Shown here piece after piece: positions 33,658-43,208 of a stretch of 64,000 nt of DNA. Position numbers and translations under genes: made by a program. The DNA is from Actinopolyspora alba (GTDB lineage Bacteria > Actinomycetota > Actinomycetes > Mycobacteriales > Pseudonocardiaceae). The stretch covers positions 62,001-126,000 of the forward strand of contig NZ_FOMZ01000001.1 in assembly GCF_900112765.1 (NCBI RefSeq), read 5' to 3'. How positions within the stretch are numbered: position 1 is the stretch's first letter; each line of letters opens with the position of its first letter. Below the pieces are notes generated by a model that was not told the DNA's origin, ran no database searches, and was given only the letters and a program-made list of their open reading frames with translations.

Positions 33658-34494
33658 ATGGTCAGGACACCGCCACGGTTGTTGCTCGCCGCCGCACCAC
33701 TGACACTGCTGCTCGGTGCGTGGCAGTTGGCCCCGGCCGAGCAACACGACGCCGAAACGACCAAACAGACCAAGGGAATCGCCTACACCGCGGAGCCCCC
33801 CAAGCCGGAGCGGATCGACAGGACCGACAGCGACGAGGAGCTCTACGATCCGCACGAGATCGACCAGCTCGAACGGCCGGACGGTACCGGTGAGTCCGCC
33901 GTTCCCGGAACAACCGAGAGCACGAGCGGGAACGAGCCGCCGGAAGAGACCGGGAGCACCCACGAACCGAGTGAGATCGACAGGCCCGGCGGGCAGGGTT
34001 CGTCCGGCGAGGCCGACTCTTCCGGCGAGGCAGAGCGGCCCGGGAACGCTGCCAAGCCCGACGATACTGCCGAGTCCGGTGCGGCGGACGGCCGCGGCAA
34101 GGCCGAACGGATGCTCCGGTTGACCAACGAGGCGCGCGGCCTGGCCGGCTGTCCGGACCTGCGGTTGAACGAGACGCTGAACGACGCCGCGCAGCGGCAC
34201 AGCGCGCAGATGGCCCGGCAGGACTATCTCGGTCACCGGAGCGCCGACGGTGCCGATCACATCAATCGCGCCAAACGAGCGGGCTATCCCTCGGTCTACG
34301 TGGGGGAGAACGTGGCGGCGGGCAACGCCGACGTGGCGAAGACGTTCCGGCAGTGGATGAACAGCCCGCAACACCGGGAGAACATCCTGAACTGCTCGTT
34401 CACCGAACTCGGTGTGGGATACGCCAGCGATCGGGACAGCCGGTGGACCCACTACTGGACCCAGATGTTCGGTAAAACCGACTCAGCGAAATGA
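33658..34494 (+). CDS. secreted CAP/SCP-domain protein
   Basis: 278 aa. A signal peptide occupies residues 1-28 (VRTPPRLLLAAAPLTLLLGA and a small-residue end). An acidic, Ser/Gly/Glu-rich low-complexity linker runs to about residue 140. A CAP domain follows with LTNEARGLAGCPDLRLNETL, AQRHSAQMARQDYLGH, GENVAAG, NSPQHRENILNC and ELGVGYA; two Cys may form a disulfide. Bacterial CAP proteins are exported and of uncertain activity. The ATG at 33658 follows GGAAG. Confidence 0.85.
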   Translation: MVRTPPRLLLAAAPLTLLLGAWQLAPAEQHDAETTKQTKGIAYTAEPPKPERIDRTDSDEELYDPHEIDQLERPDGTGESAVPGTTESTSGNEPPEETGSTHEPSEIDRPGGQGSSGEADSSGEAERPGNAAKPDDTAESGAADGRGKAERMLRLTNEARGLAGCPDLRLNETLNDAAQRHSAQMARQDYLGHRSADGADHINRAKRAGYPSVYVGENVAAGNADVAKTFRQWMNSPQHRENILNCSFTELGVGYASDRDSRWTHYWTQMFGKTDSAK

Positions 34495-34649
34495 CGTCGG
34501 ACCGGAATGACCATCGGTCCGGTGTCCCAGAACTCCGGTATCCCAGCGCTCCAGGGCCACGGTGGGACGCGGCCCGGCACGATCACGGACCGGCGTGCGG
34601 GAACCGGAACGTGGTGGACAGCCGAGTGCCGCCCCGGCGGGAGGAGCAA

Positions 34650-34683
34650 CGGATGTGTCGGCACTGCCGCGCCGACACATCCG
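34650..34683. terminator. hairpin between convergent genes
   Basis: CGGATGTGTCGGC (34650-34662) and GCCGACACATCCG (34671-34683) are perfect 13-bp arms around eight bases, extended by further GCC/GGC pairing on both sides. It lies between the CAP-domain gene and the convergent stress-type membrane protein gene. Confidence 0.8.
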
Positions 34684-34819
34684 CGGGCTCCCCGGCGGCT
34701 GCGTGAAACTCACGGACAGCCGGTAGTAGTACTTCGTCGACCCGGTGCTCGTGGTCGTTTCCGTGGCAGAACCTCTCGCGGGCTCTCGCTCCGGAGAGGC
34801 CCGGCATCGAGTAGGTGGG

Positions 34820-35344
34820 TCACTGCTGCGAAGCCTGGCCGCCCATGGCGAGTCGAGCCAGCATGTCCCGGGCCTGTTCGGCGTGGCTGGGTTGGCTCAG
34901 TACGTCGTACCGTCCGGCCACGACCTGACTGGACGAGGAGAAGTCACGGCGGCCGCGCATGGAGGCGTACGTGATCGCGGCCGAGACCATGCCGAAAACG
35001 ATCCCCGCCGCCAGCACCACCAGCACCGGCCCGAACCAGGGGTCCTGCACCGTCAGGATACTGATCACCAGTCCGATGAACAGTCCGAACCAACCACCGG
35101 AGAGCGCTCCGCTGCCGAGCACCCTTGCCCAGTTCAACCGTCCCGTGACGCGTTCGACCAGCATGAGGTCGACCCCGACGATCGTTACCTCCTGCACCGG
35201 AAAATTGTTGTCGGCGAGGTGATCGACGGCACGCTGCGCCTCCTCGTACGTGCCGTAGGAACCGATCGGCCAACCAGTCGGCGGCGTGGGCAAGCTGGGA
35301 AGCCCCGGAGCCGACCGGGCGGAGCCGGGAAACAGGCTGCTCAC
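34820..35344 (-). CDS. GSP17M-like (YflT) membrane protein
   Basis: 174 aa. The N-terminal half holds a general-stress-protein-17M-type fold (GSYGTYEEAQRAVDHLADNN, then FPVQEVTIVGVDL). A glycine-rich hairpin of two membrane helices follows (GALSGGWFGLFIGLVISIL and FGPVLVVLAAGIVFGMV), then a cytoplasmic Ser-rich tail. Similar proteins are called in the mycobacterial block (Rv1234). The GTG at 35344 is eight bases after GGAGG; the in-frame GTG at 35353 is too close to that site. Role unknown, probably stress-linked. Confidence 0.75.
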   Translation of the reverse strand: MSSLFPGSARSAPGLPSLPTPPTGWPIGSYGTYEEAQRAVDHLADNNFPVQEVTIVGVDLMLVERVTGRLNWARVLGSGALSGGWFGLFIGLVISILTVQDPWFGPVLVVLAAGIVFGMVSAAITYASMRGRRDFSSSSQVVAGRYDVLSQPSHAEQARDMLARLAMGGQASQQ

Positions 35345-35668
35345 CGTAGACACCTCCGTAGAGACCGACGTCCCGCGCAGGAGCGTCGTCAGTGTTGTTC
35401 ACCGGGGAACAACCGGTTGCTCCGGTGACCGGACCACGTTGATCCCGGCTCGTACGACCCGGGTTCGCACCGCGGCACGGCCCGAAACCTGCCGAATGTC
35501 CCTTCACCACCAGTCTACCTCGCCCGCCGCGGCGGGCAGCGTCCGTGATGATCTCCCTCCCGTTCGGGGCTGGCCGTTCGGGGCTGGCCGTTCGGGGACG
35601 GTCGGTAGCGGACCGGCCGGCTCCCGATACGAGCGGGACGGTGCGGGACCGCGAGAGCCCCGAGCGGA
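35345..35668. other. intergenic region with 14-bp tandem repeat and 16-bp palindrome
   Basis: Between two minus-strand genes. A 16-bp perfect palindrome lies at 35522-35537 (GCCCGCCG then CGGCGGGC). A 14-bp unit CGTTCGGGGCTGGC is repeated 2.7 times at 35561-35598. These may terminate the CPBP gene or simply reflect slippage. Confidence 0.5.
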
Positions 35669-36709
35669 TCAGTGACGCGGCGCGAGGGTGACCGGATCGA
35701 TCCGGACCCGGCCGCCGACCACGGTCCCGACTCCACGACGTGCCGCTCGGCGATCGACCACCCAGGCGAAGAGCAGCACCGCGACGATCATCGGAATCAC
35801 CTGGATCACCGGGTAGTCCCCCGACTGCTCGGTACTGGGAACCCCGCTCAGTCCGGCGACGAGCAGACTCAGCGCGTTGTTGGCGGTGTGCATGGCCACC
35901 GCCGCCTCCAGACCTCCGGTGCGGATGCTCAGCCAGCACATGATCGTGGCCATCAGGAAGAGCTCGACCCACACGAGCGGGTCGGTGTAGCCGTGGCCCA
36001 GCAGAAACACCAGCGAGGACAGCAGAATCCCCGGCCAGGGGGTGCGGAACCAGGCCGTCAGCGTCTGCAGCAGCAGACCGCGGAAGAACAGTTCCTCCGC
36101 GGCACTCTGCGCCGGCACCACGAGCACGGCCAGCAACGCCACCGCCAGATAGCGTCGCCAACCTGGGAAAGCGGGCATCGGCGCCCCGGACATCAGCTGC
36201 AGTGTGAGAATCGCGGCGAACAGCACGCCGAACACCAGCAGCGCCCAGAGCATCGTCTCGCCGAACCAACGAACCCGGGGCGTTCCGAGGACGCCGACCA
36301 CGCTGCCGAAGCCACGTCGCTGCACCCATCGTGCCGTCAGCGCCACCGGAGGGATGAGCGCGATCAGCACGGCGAAGCTCAGGAACAGCACCGGCAACGG
36401 TGACGAGAGCACTTCCACGAGATGCCCGGGGGGCAGCACGATGCTCAGCGCCCCCAACGGCCCGGCGAAAACGATCATCCCGACCAACAGCACGGCGGCC
36501 AGCACCGACGCCGACAGGCTCAGGCCGAGCAACACCAGCAGCGCCACGGCGGGACGCCACCAGCGATGGGCCGAGTTGCGCGCGAGCAGGTGGAAGGGCG
36601 TTCCCTCCGGCACCAGGGCCGGGAAGTCGGGCTTCGGCGGAGGGCGCCGTGGGGACACCGCTCGGGCGTCACCACTGTTGTGGGAGGGGTAAGCAGCGGG
36701 GTCGGACAC
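35669..36709 (-). CDS. CPBP-family intramembrane metalloprotease homologue
   Basis: 346 aa with about seven or eight membrane helices after a 55-residue polar start. The CPBP motifs are intact: AAEELFFRGLL (E-E-x-x-x-R), LLGHGYTD (motif 2 His) and AMHTANN (motif 3 H-x-x-x-N/B). The family includes CAAX prenyl-protease relatives and bacteriocin-immunity proteins. The GTG at 36709 follows AGGA. It is 78 bases downstream of no same-strand partner; the patatin-like gene ends at 36788 on the same strand upstream, so read-through is possible. Confidence 0.85.
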   Translation of the reverse strand: MSDPAAYPSHNSGDARAVSPRRPPPKPDFPALVPEGTPFHLLARNSAHRWWRPAVALLVLLGLSLSASVLAAVLLVGMIVFAGPLGALSIVLPPGHLVEVLSSPLPVLFLSFAVLIALIPPVALTARWVQRRGFGSVVGVLGTPRVRWFGETMLWALLVFGVLFAAILTLQLMSGAPMPAFPGWRRYLAVALLAVLVVPAQSAAEELFFRGLLLQTLTAWFRTPWPGILLSSLVFLLGHGYTDPLVWVELFLMATIMCWLSIRTGGLEAAVAMHTANNALSLLVAGLSGVPSTEQSGDYPVIQVIPMIVAVLLFAWVVDRRAARRGVGTVVGGRVRIDPVTLAPRH

Positions 36710-36787
36710 AACAGCATCCTAGGAGAGCTCGGTTCACCGTCCCATCACGACGCGCACGGGCGGCACTGGCAGCCAAGCCGCCCCCGT

Positions 36788-39700
36788 TCAGGTGCGCGAG
36801 GGTGTGTCCAGCGAACCACGCGGTCGCGGTTCGAGCACATCGGCGATGCTCAGCAACATCGTCTGTCCCCAGGCCGTGAGGAGCAGCGCCGCCAGGAGCC
36901 AGGACGAAACCGACCAGTCATGCAGCACCGCGGGAAGCAACAGCAGGCCGGGTATCACCGCACTGAGCACAGTGGCACCAACTCTGCCGGTCGTGCGCAG
37001 GGCGAAGGTGGCGTACCAGGTGATCGCGGCCCCGACCAGCGTCAGTCCCAACGGCCCCAGCCGCACTCCGAGACCGAACAGCCAGCAGCCGACGGCGACC
37101 AGCAGACCGGCTGCCGCCAGCCCGACCAGCGCTCGGGTGAGGGCGGCCGCACCGGAGGTCTTCAACCATCCCCAGCGCAACGCGGCGATCACCGCGAGCA
37201 GCGCGGCTACCCACCCCACCGCCCCCGGCCAGGAGTCGGACATCTCGATCACGTGCAGCCAGCGCCAGGTTTCGAGTTCCTCGACACGTCGCGCCTCGCG
37301 CATCGTGATGAACGCGAGCTCGTTCGTGCCCGGCGAGGAGGAGTCGCCATCGGACAGGGAGTCGATCACCGGGGAACGCATGAATTCGGTCAACGCGACG
37401 GCCGTGCCGCTCAGCGCCGTGCCCAGCGAGGCGCGACGGGGAGCTGCGAGTGCGAAGGCGAGCAGCATCGAGAGCGGTTTGAGCACGATCATGCTCGCGG
37501 TGGCGAGGGAACGGCGGAACCCCCGCCAGCCGGGCAGCAACGCCCGGTGGGCGAGCAGCGCGCAACGGGTGGCCAGCGAAGCCATTCGCCGTTCTTCCAG
37601 ATCACTCGGACGTTGTTTGCCCACGTCGTAGGCACGTACCTGCTGGTCCAGCAAGCCGGGATCCCGCACCGCCCGGGCGTCGCCCGCGTTGGGGTCGGCC
37701 CCGGAGCCGACGGCGGCCACGAACGGGATCTCCTCGGCGGCAACCGTCCACTGCAACCGCTCCACCACGGCACGGCGGGTCACGGTCAGCGGGTGCTCGT
37801 CGGTGGGGTTGGCGAACAGGGCCTCGAGCTCGCTCCGCACCGCGCCGGAGTGCTCCGCCCAGCGCCCGGCGAGGAACTCGTGCCACTTTCTCGCGCTGGT
37901 CTCGTCGATTTCTCCCAGTTCCGCCTCGGTCGGCCGGCTGAGGATTCGCTGCAGCGCGTCTCCCAGACCGTCGGCTCCCAACTGTCCGTTGTGCCGGACC
38001 AACCGGTCCGGTTCGATCAGCATGGGGACCAGACCGGCCACCGCGTCCAGCCTGCCCCACATCCAGTCGTTGGCGCGCCACTTGGCGGACAGGAAGGCAC
38101 CGAAGTTGCCCAGACCGGAGCCGCGCACCTTGTCCGCCAACGGGATCTCGCCCGCCGAGTCACGTAACGCGGTGAACGGCAACGGGCTCGAGTTGTCACC
38201 CGCCAGGCGGTGCAGCAGGATGTGCGAATCCGCGCCGGTGTCGACCTGCATGGGCGTGGTGAGTACGACCAGCTCGCGGAGCAGCCGCATCGGGTCGACG
38301 TCGGCGGCGAGTTCGAGCAGCGAGCGCGTCACTCCGTCGATCTCGACGAGGTCGCCCGGGGAGAGGGCCGCCATCAGGTCCCTCACCAGGCGCTCCAGGG
38401 TGGCCCAGCTCTCGGCGACCGCGTCCACGCCGAGGTCGTTCTCGGCGGCTTCCACACCCGAGGAGTTCACTATGGCGGACAGTTCGGCGTTGAACTCCGC
38501 CAGTCGCTGCCGAAACAACGATCCGAGCTCGGCCCCACTGTCGAGTGAGGCGGTGTCGAGGTTCCCCTCGCCGTGCTCCCCGAGCTCGGCACGCCCGCCA
38601 TCGGGGTTCCGCTCGTCGAGCCCCCTCTCGTCGAGGACGCTGTCCAGCAGCGGCGCGAGCAGCGCCCCCACCGGGGAGGGCAACGCGTGCTGCAACCTGT
38701 GGTGCCGGTCGAGCACGCACTCGATCCAGCCGTCCAGCTCGGCCCGCACGAAAACGGGTTCGGTGCCGGCCGCGTGGATCCAGCAACGGTCGGTGTGCCC
38801 GCACACGGTCTCGGCGACGGTGCGCAGTCGGTACAGCGAAGCCTTCACGGCGGCGATCCGAGGGGACCGCCGGTGCGCCTCCAGTTCGCGGACCCAGCGC
38901 AGACATTCGTCCACTGCGGACAGCAGTGTGCGCACGTCGTCGAAGACCTCGCCGGGACGCCGCAGGGCGCGCGAGCGGTACTGCTCGGTCAGTCGATCGC
39001 GCAGCCCCGTGCACGCGGTCGCGGGCCACTCCAGCAGCGGCTGTTTCGGGATCGGGTCCAGCAACGGGGTGCCGGTGGTGTCCTCGGGAGCGGTGAGCAG
39101 CTCGTGCACCCGGAAAGCCCGGGTCTCGGCGAGCCGGGAGGCGTACTCGCCGGAAACCGCCCGTACCCGGTCGCCGAGCAGGCGAGCGCGGCGGGATCGC
39201 GGTGTCACGGCGAGTTCGGTGAGCACGGCGTCCCTGCGGCCGACGGCCCGGCGTACCGAGTCGTTGTGCCTGCCGATGCTGTCGATGTCGGTCAGCAGAC
39301 TCTCCTGGCCGAGCTTCGCCCGCAGCGCCGTCGCGGTGACGGCTCGGGCGAACCGTTCGCCACGGGTCTCGGCACCGGGCGAGTCCGGCTCCGGATTGAG
39401 GTAGAGCAACCAGCGTTCGGTCGGGGCATCGGCCTCGAGCCGCCGGATGGCGTCGACCGCCGCGGTGACGGGGATGTTGTCCAGCACTCCACCGTCGATC
39501 ACCCGGAAACGCTGCTCCTCGGAGGCGGCGATCTCGGAGAACCGGCCGTACAGGTTGGGCACCGAACCGTCCCGGGAGTCACCGTTCCGGTGGACCGGCG
39601 TGTCGCCGGAATCATCGGCGCGGAACACGGCGGGCTCGAAGGCCATCGGGAACGAGGAGGTGGCTCTGGCGGCCTGTGCGAGCAGGCGCGCGGTGGTTCG

Positions 39701-40348
39701 GGCCCGCTCGGCCGGACCGAAGTCGCTGAGCGGTTCGCCCGGTCTCCCGCGGTGCCGGAACCGGAACATCGCTCGCCTGCGTGCTTTGCCGAACTCACTG
39801 CCCACCGCGTCGAAATGCCGCTCGGCCACGGGATCCAGCAGTGTCGCGGTCAGCAGGAGTTCGACGCGTTCGACCGGTTCGGTCCGCCGTTCGCGGCCGA
39901 TCTGCTCGGTGAGCAGTTCGGTCAGCTCCGCGCGGAAGTACTCGTCGCCCTCCAGCAGCGATTCCGGTTTGGGCTGCCAGGGCCGGGGAACCGTGCGGGC
40001 CATCGCCTCCAGGTCGGCCAGGCGGATCCAGGCGCGGCGCGTGGTCGTGAACGGCATGCCGTAGACCAACGATGCCGAGAGCAGTGTCGCGTTGAGACCT
40101 CCAGCCGAAGTACCGGCGAGCACGTCCACCTCGACGGACTCGTAACCGGCCAGCTCGGCCAGCTCGGCCCAGGGGTGGCGCTTCTCCGCCCGCTCCGCTC
40201 CGGCGCTTTCCACCGGGGCCCAGCGGCGCAACCGATCGATCTCGGCTACCGCTCCCCCGATCCAGACAGCCATGCTGGCGCCACCACGCAACGCGAGCGC
40301 GAGTCGCAACTGCCGCGAGGAATGCGAGTTGGGTTCACCACTGGACAC
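36788..40348 (-). CDS. patatin-like phospholipase with DUF3376 and membrane tail
   Basis: 1186 aa. The patatin domain starts at residue 14 (LRLALALRGGASMAVWIGG) with the nucleophile elbow VLAGTSAGGLNA near 78 and the catalytic Asp in VIDGGVLDNIP near 285. A long middle region of DUF3376 type follows. The last 170 residues hold about six hydrophobic helices, so the protein is likely anchored in the cytoplasmic membrane. Serine-Asp dyad lipid acyl hydrolase activity is expected. GAGAGGCGAG precedes the GTG at 40348. Similar long patatin/DUF3376 proteins occur in mycobacteria and streptomycetes; substrate unknown. Confidence 0.85.
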   Translation of the reverse strand: MSSGEPNSHSSRQLRLALALRGGASMAVWIGGAVAEIDRLRRWAPVESAGAERAEKRHPWAELAELAGYESVEVDVLAGTSAGGLNATLLSASLVYGMPFTTTRRAWIRLADLEAMARTVPRPWQPKPESLLEGDEYFRAELTELLTEQIGRERRTEPVERVELLLTATLLDPVAERHFDAVGSEFGKARRRAMFRFRHRGRPGEPLSDFGPAERARTTARLLAQAARATSSFPMAFEPAVFRADDSGDTPVHRNGDSRDGSVPNLYGRFSEIAASEEQRFRVIDGGVLDNIPVTAAVDAIRRLEADAPTERWLLYLNPEPDSPGAETRGERFARAVTATALRAKLGQESLLTDIDSIGRHNDSVRRAVGRRDAVLTELAVTPRSRRARLLGDRVRAVSGEYASRLAETRAFRVHELLTAPEDTTGTPLLDPIPKQPLLEWPATACTGLRDRLTEQYRSRALRRPGEVFDDVRTLLSAVDECLRWVRELEAHRRSPRIAAVKASLYRLRTVAETVCGHTDRCWIHAAGTEPVFVRAELDGWIECVLDRHHRLQHALPSPVGALLAPLLDSVLDERGLDERNPDGGRAELGEHGEGNLDTASLDSGAELGSLFRQRLAEFNAELSAIVNSSGVEAAENDLGVDAVAESWATLERLVRDLMAALSPGDLVEIDGVTRSLLELAADVDPMRLLRELVVLTTPMQVDTGADSHILLHRLAGDNSSPLPFTALRDSAGEIPLADKVRGSGLGNFGAFLSAKWRANDWMWGRLDAVAGLVPMLIEPDRLVRHNGQLGADGLGDALQRILSRPTEAELGEIDETSARKWHEFLAGRWAEHSGAVRSELEALFANPTDEHPLTVTRRAVVERLQWTVAAEEIPFVAAVGSGADPNAGDARAVRDPGLLDQQVRAYDVGKQRPSDLEERRMASLATRCALLAHRALLPGWRGFRRSLATASMIVLKPLSMLLAFALAAPRRASLGTALSGTAVALTEFMRSPVIDSLSDGDSSSPGTNELAFITMREARRVEELETWRWLHVIEMSDSWPGAVGWVAALLAVIAALRWGWLKTSGAAALTRALVGLAAAGLLVAVGCWLFGLGVRLGPLGLTLVGAAITWYATFALRTTGRVGATVLSAVIPGLLLLPAVLHDWSVSSWLLAALLLTAWGQTMLLSIADVLEPRPRGSLDTPSRT

Positions 40349-40606
40349 TTCGGACTCGCCTCTCGATCGACCGGCCGATTGATTGGCACCTCCCGAAATC
40401 TACCCCCGGAAGGCGCCACCGGGAACTGCCGATCCGAGCATGGCGTGTTCCGACGTTTCCACCAACCACGGTGACTTCGCGAGGACGGTCCGACGACGTG
40501 TGCGGCGCTGCCCGAGTTCGGGGACGACCACGGCGAGAGCCATGAGCGACCCCGCCGAGCGAGCGCCGGGGAAACCGGGCGGAGGAAGTCCTAATAGCAT
40601 CCTGCC

Positions 40607-41269
40607 GTGGAGTTTCGCGAGCTGTCGGACGAGCAACGGATGCGACGTCCCGAATTCGACGTCGAACAGCTCGAACCGAGGGAAGTGACGTTCCGGGGTG
40701 AGTTCGAGGAGGAGGAGATCAGGGTTTCCTCCGGCGAGTGCGCCGGTGCCGAGGGGAGCGGACAGCTGGCGCGTGCGCTGGTCCGCGACACCGACCTCTC
40801 CGGATCCCGGTTCGCACGGCTGGTGCTTTCCGACGTCCGGTTCGGCAACACGGATCTGTCCAACGCCTCGTGGCAGGCGGTTCACGCGAGACGGGTCGAG
40901 TTCGAACGCAGTCGGGCCATCGGACTGCGGATATCGTTGGAATCGGCGCTGGACGTTTACGCCGCGGAGTGTCGGTTCGACTACGCGATGATCCACGTGA
41001 ACAAGGTCAAGGGGCTGCTCGTGTTCGACGAGTGCGACTTGCGCGAGACCGTGTTCACCGGCGATCTGTCGAACGTGGTTTTCCGGGGTTGCGCATTGGA
41101 CGACGCCGAGTTCGATCCCAGCGGGGCGAACGACTGCGACCTGCGCGGATCGACGCTGGACGACACTCGTGGGCTGTCCAGGATGCGCGGGGCGCGGATC
41201 TCGGTGGACCAGGCAGCCTCGGCGGCGGTGCTGCTGGCCACCGAGGTCGGGCTGCGGATCCGGGACTGA
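40607..41269 (+). CDS. pentapeptide-repeat protein
   Basis: 220 aa. Residues about 58-185 follow the A(D/N)LXX rhythm: DTDLSGSRFARLVLSDVRFG, NTDLSNASW, ECRFDYA, ECDLRETVFTGDLSNVVFRG, CALDDAEF, CDLRGSTL. This predicts a right-handed quadrilateral beta-helix. Some relatives mimic DNA and shield gyrase; nothing here decides that. TAGCAT ends six bases before the GTG at 40607 and the GGAGGAAG is too far away (about 20 bases), so the mRNA may be leaderless. It is divergent from the patatin-like gene. Confidence 0.8.
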   Translation: MEFRELSDEQRMRRPEFDVEQLEPREVTFRGEFEEEEIRVSSGECAGAEGSGQLARALVRDTDLSGSRFARLVLSDVRFGNTDLSNASWQAVHARRVEFERSRAIGLRISLESALDVYAAECRFDYAMIHVNKVKGLLVFDECDLRETVFTGDLSNVVFRGCALDDAEFDPSGANDCDLRGSTLDDTRGLSRMRGARISVDQAASAAVLLATEVGLRIRD

Positions 41270-41370
41270 AACGCGGGGAGCCGGGTGCCCGCTCGGTTCG
41301 CCGGGAGGTGCTGGTGGCGGTGCCGACCGCGTGAGTGGCGGGAATTCGGCACCGCGTCGTAGCGGCGCGG

Positions 41371-41388
41371 CGATTTCGCGAGAAATCG
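41371..41388. repeat. solitary 18-bp interrupted palindrome, GCGA loop
   Basis: CGATTTC-GCGA-GAAATCG, reverse orientation to the pairs in the composite elements. It lies between the convergent pentapeptide-repeat and ferredoxin genes, 102 bases after the former's stop. Confidence 0.75.
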
Positions 41389-41479
41389 ACACCGCACCGA
41401 GGTCAGGGTCGGGATCTCTCGCGGGCCTCGCCGCGGCGAGGCCCCACATCGGCAGGCGACTGTCGGGCACCGCCGCGAG

Positions 41480-41692
41480 TCAGCGCACGAAACCGCTCTG
41501 CCCCTCGACCCGAATGGCACGGGCAGGGCACAGCGCGGCGGCCTGCCGCACGTCCTCGGCCCGATCCTCGGTGGGCTGATCCTCGAGGAGCTCCACGATA
41601 CCGTCCTCGTCGCGCTGGTCGAACACGTCGGCGGCGGTCATTACACACTGGCCGGAGGCCACGCAGCTCTCCTGATCGACGGTAACCTTCAC
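41480..41692 (-). CDS. single-cluster ferredoxin, P450 partner
   Basis: 70 aa. Cys pattern SCVASGQC (C-x5-C) and a late CP (ALCPARAI) give three ligands, as in 3Fe-4S ferredoxins that feed actinobacterial P450s. Pattern DVFDQRDEDGIVELL is shared with the second ferredoxin at 44393. GGGAG lies five bases before the GTG at 41692. It is the last gene of the P450 cluster, 179 bases downstream of P450-1, with a palindromic repeat in between. Confidence 0.85.
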   Translation of the reverse strand: MKVTVDQESCVASGQCVMTAADVFDQRDEDGIVELLEDQPTEDRAEDVRQAAALCPARAIRVEGQSGFVR

Positions 41693-41765
41693 GGTTCTCC
41701 CCTCTCCGTGTCCGCTTGTTCCCGTTCGTCGTGGGTGCTCGGTTCGTCGTGGGCGCTCGCCGCGC

Positions 41766-41799
41766 GGGGGTGTCGATTTCGCGAGAAATCGACACCCCC
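41766..41799. repeat. 34-bp perfect hairpin form of the palindromic repeat
   Basis: The 18-bp core at 41774-41791 is extended by GGGGGTGT before and ACACCCCC after, giving perfect 15-bp arms with a GCGA loop. It sits between P450-1 and the downstream ferredoxin and could end or process the transcript there. A close relative is at 58294-58325. Confidence 0.8.
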
Positions 41800-41870
41800 G
41801 GCAAGGTGACCCGCCCCGGCCGGAACGACGACAGGCCGAGGCCCGCCCCAGGGGCGGCGATCGGAGTCGG

Positions 41871-43112
41871 TCACCAGGTGACCGGCAGCTCGTATACCCC
41901 GTAGACCGAACCGTCGTGTTTGAACGAGATGTTCTCCCGGTCGGTGGCCAACCGCAGGGTGGGGATGCGCCGGTAGAGCGTGCTGTAGACGACCCGCAGC
42001 TCCATCCGGGCCAGTGGCTGCCCCAGACACTGGTGAACCCCGAACCCGAAAGCCATGTGGTGCCGGGCGTCGCGCCGGATGTCGAGCCGGTCGGGCTCGG
42101 CGAAGGCGTCCGGATCGCGGTTGCCGATGTCGTTGGGCACGATCACCCCTTCGCCCGCTCGGATGACCTCATCGGCGATCTCGACGTCCTCCAACGCCAC
42201 TCGGCGCCGACCGTTGTGGGTGATGTGCAGGTAGCGCAGCAACTCCTCCACCGTCGAGGCGACCAGTTCGGAGTCGTCGCCGGCCTCACGCAGCTCCGCC
42301 AGCTGCCGGGGGTGCTCCAACAGGGCCAACGTACCGAGCGCGATCATGTTCGCGGTGGTCTCGTGTCCGGCGATCAGCAGCAGCACCCCCATCCGGGAGG
42401 CTTCCCGCCTGGGCAGCTCGCCGGACTCCACGCGCGCCGCCAGGTCGGAGAGCAGGTCCTCCCCAGGATCGGTGAGTTTCCGCCCCACCAACCCGTCCAG
42501 GTACTCGGCCAGCGCACCGAGGGCGGCATTACGCTGTTCGGTGGTCGAGTCCCGGTGGACGATGACCTTGCTGTTGCGCTGGAAGAAGTCGTGATCGGCG
42601 TAGGGAACCCCGAGCAACTGGCAGATCACCAGTGACGGGACCGGCAGCGCGAAGGCCTCCACCAGGTCCACCGGCCCGTCGGCGGTCAGCATCTCGTCGA
42701 TCCGCTCATCGACGATCCGCTGCACGAACGGACGCATCGCCTCCACCCGTTTGATGGTGAAGGGAGCCGTGACCATGCGGCGCAGCCGCGCGTGCTCGGG
42801 ATCGTCCATCAGGATGAAGCTGACGGGGGAACCCTCGCTGTGCTCGTCACTGACCGGAGCCGGAGCCGGATAACCGGGGTTGGTCGGGTCGGAACTGATC
42901 CTGGAATCGGCCAGCAGCGCCCGCTGCTCGTCGTAACGGGTCACCAACCAGGGTGTGCTGCCGTCCCACAACCGGACCCGGCGCAGCGGAGCCTCTCGCT
43001 GCATGGTCCGCAACTGGGGCGGTGGATCGAACGGGCACCCCTCGGCCCTGCTCATGGGGTATTCGGGAACCTCGGCCGCGTTCGCGTCGGCCGAACCCAA
43101 TGTGCTGGTCAT
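41871..43112 (-). CDS. cytochrome P450 (P450-1)
   Basis: 413 aa, soluble bacterial class I type. I-helix LLIAGHETTANM, K-helix EELLRYL (E-x-x-R), and haem loop FGFGVHQCLGQPLAR with the Cys thiolate ligand. The N-terminal MSRAEGCPFDPPP is typical of the CYP105/CYP107-like group. GGAGG is five bases before the ATG at 43112. Electrons would come through the two ferredoxins and the reductase encoded next to it. Substrate unknown; no biosynthetic core enzyme is in the window. Confidence 0.9.
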   Translation of the reverse strand: MTSTLGSADANAAEVPEYPMSRAEGCPFDPPPQLRTMQREAPLRRVRLWDGSTPWLVTRYDEQRALLADSRISSDPTNPGYPAPAPVSDEHSEGSPVSFILMDDPEHARLRRMVTAPFTIKRVEAMRPFVQRIVDERIDEMLTADGPVDLVEAFALPVPSLVICQLLGVPYADHDFFQRNSKVIVHRDSTTEQRNAALGALAEYLDGLVGRKLTDPGEDLLSDLAARVESGELPRREASRMGVLLLIAGHETTANMIALGTLALLEHPRQLAELREAGDDSELVASTVEELLRYLHITHNGRRRVALEDVEIADEVIRAGEGVIVPNDIGNRDPDAFAEPDRLDIRRDARHHMAFGFGVHQCLGQPLARMELRVVYSTLYRRIPTLRLATDRENISFKHDGSVYGVYELPVTW

Positions 43113-43208
43113 CAACTCCTCCAATGAGATCCGTGACACGGATTCCCGGCGGCGGGGCGGCACGGAGCGCCACCCCGGTCCCGGCTTACGCAACCGGGGT
43201 GAGAATGG

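Noticed and set aside
35561-35598. 14-bp tandem repeat as a regulatory iteron array
   Set aside because: Only 2.7 units, downstream of genes on both sides of the strand in question, with no initiator or regulator gene nearby; slippage is simpler.
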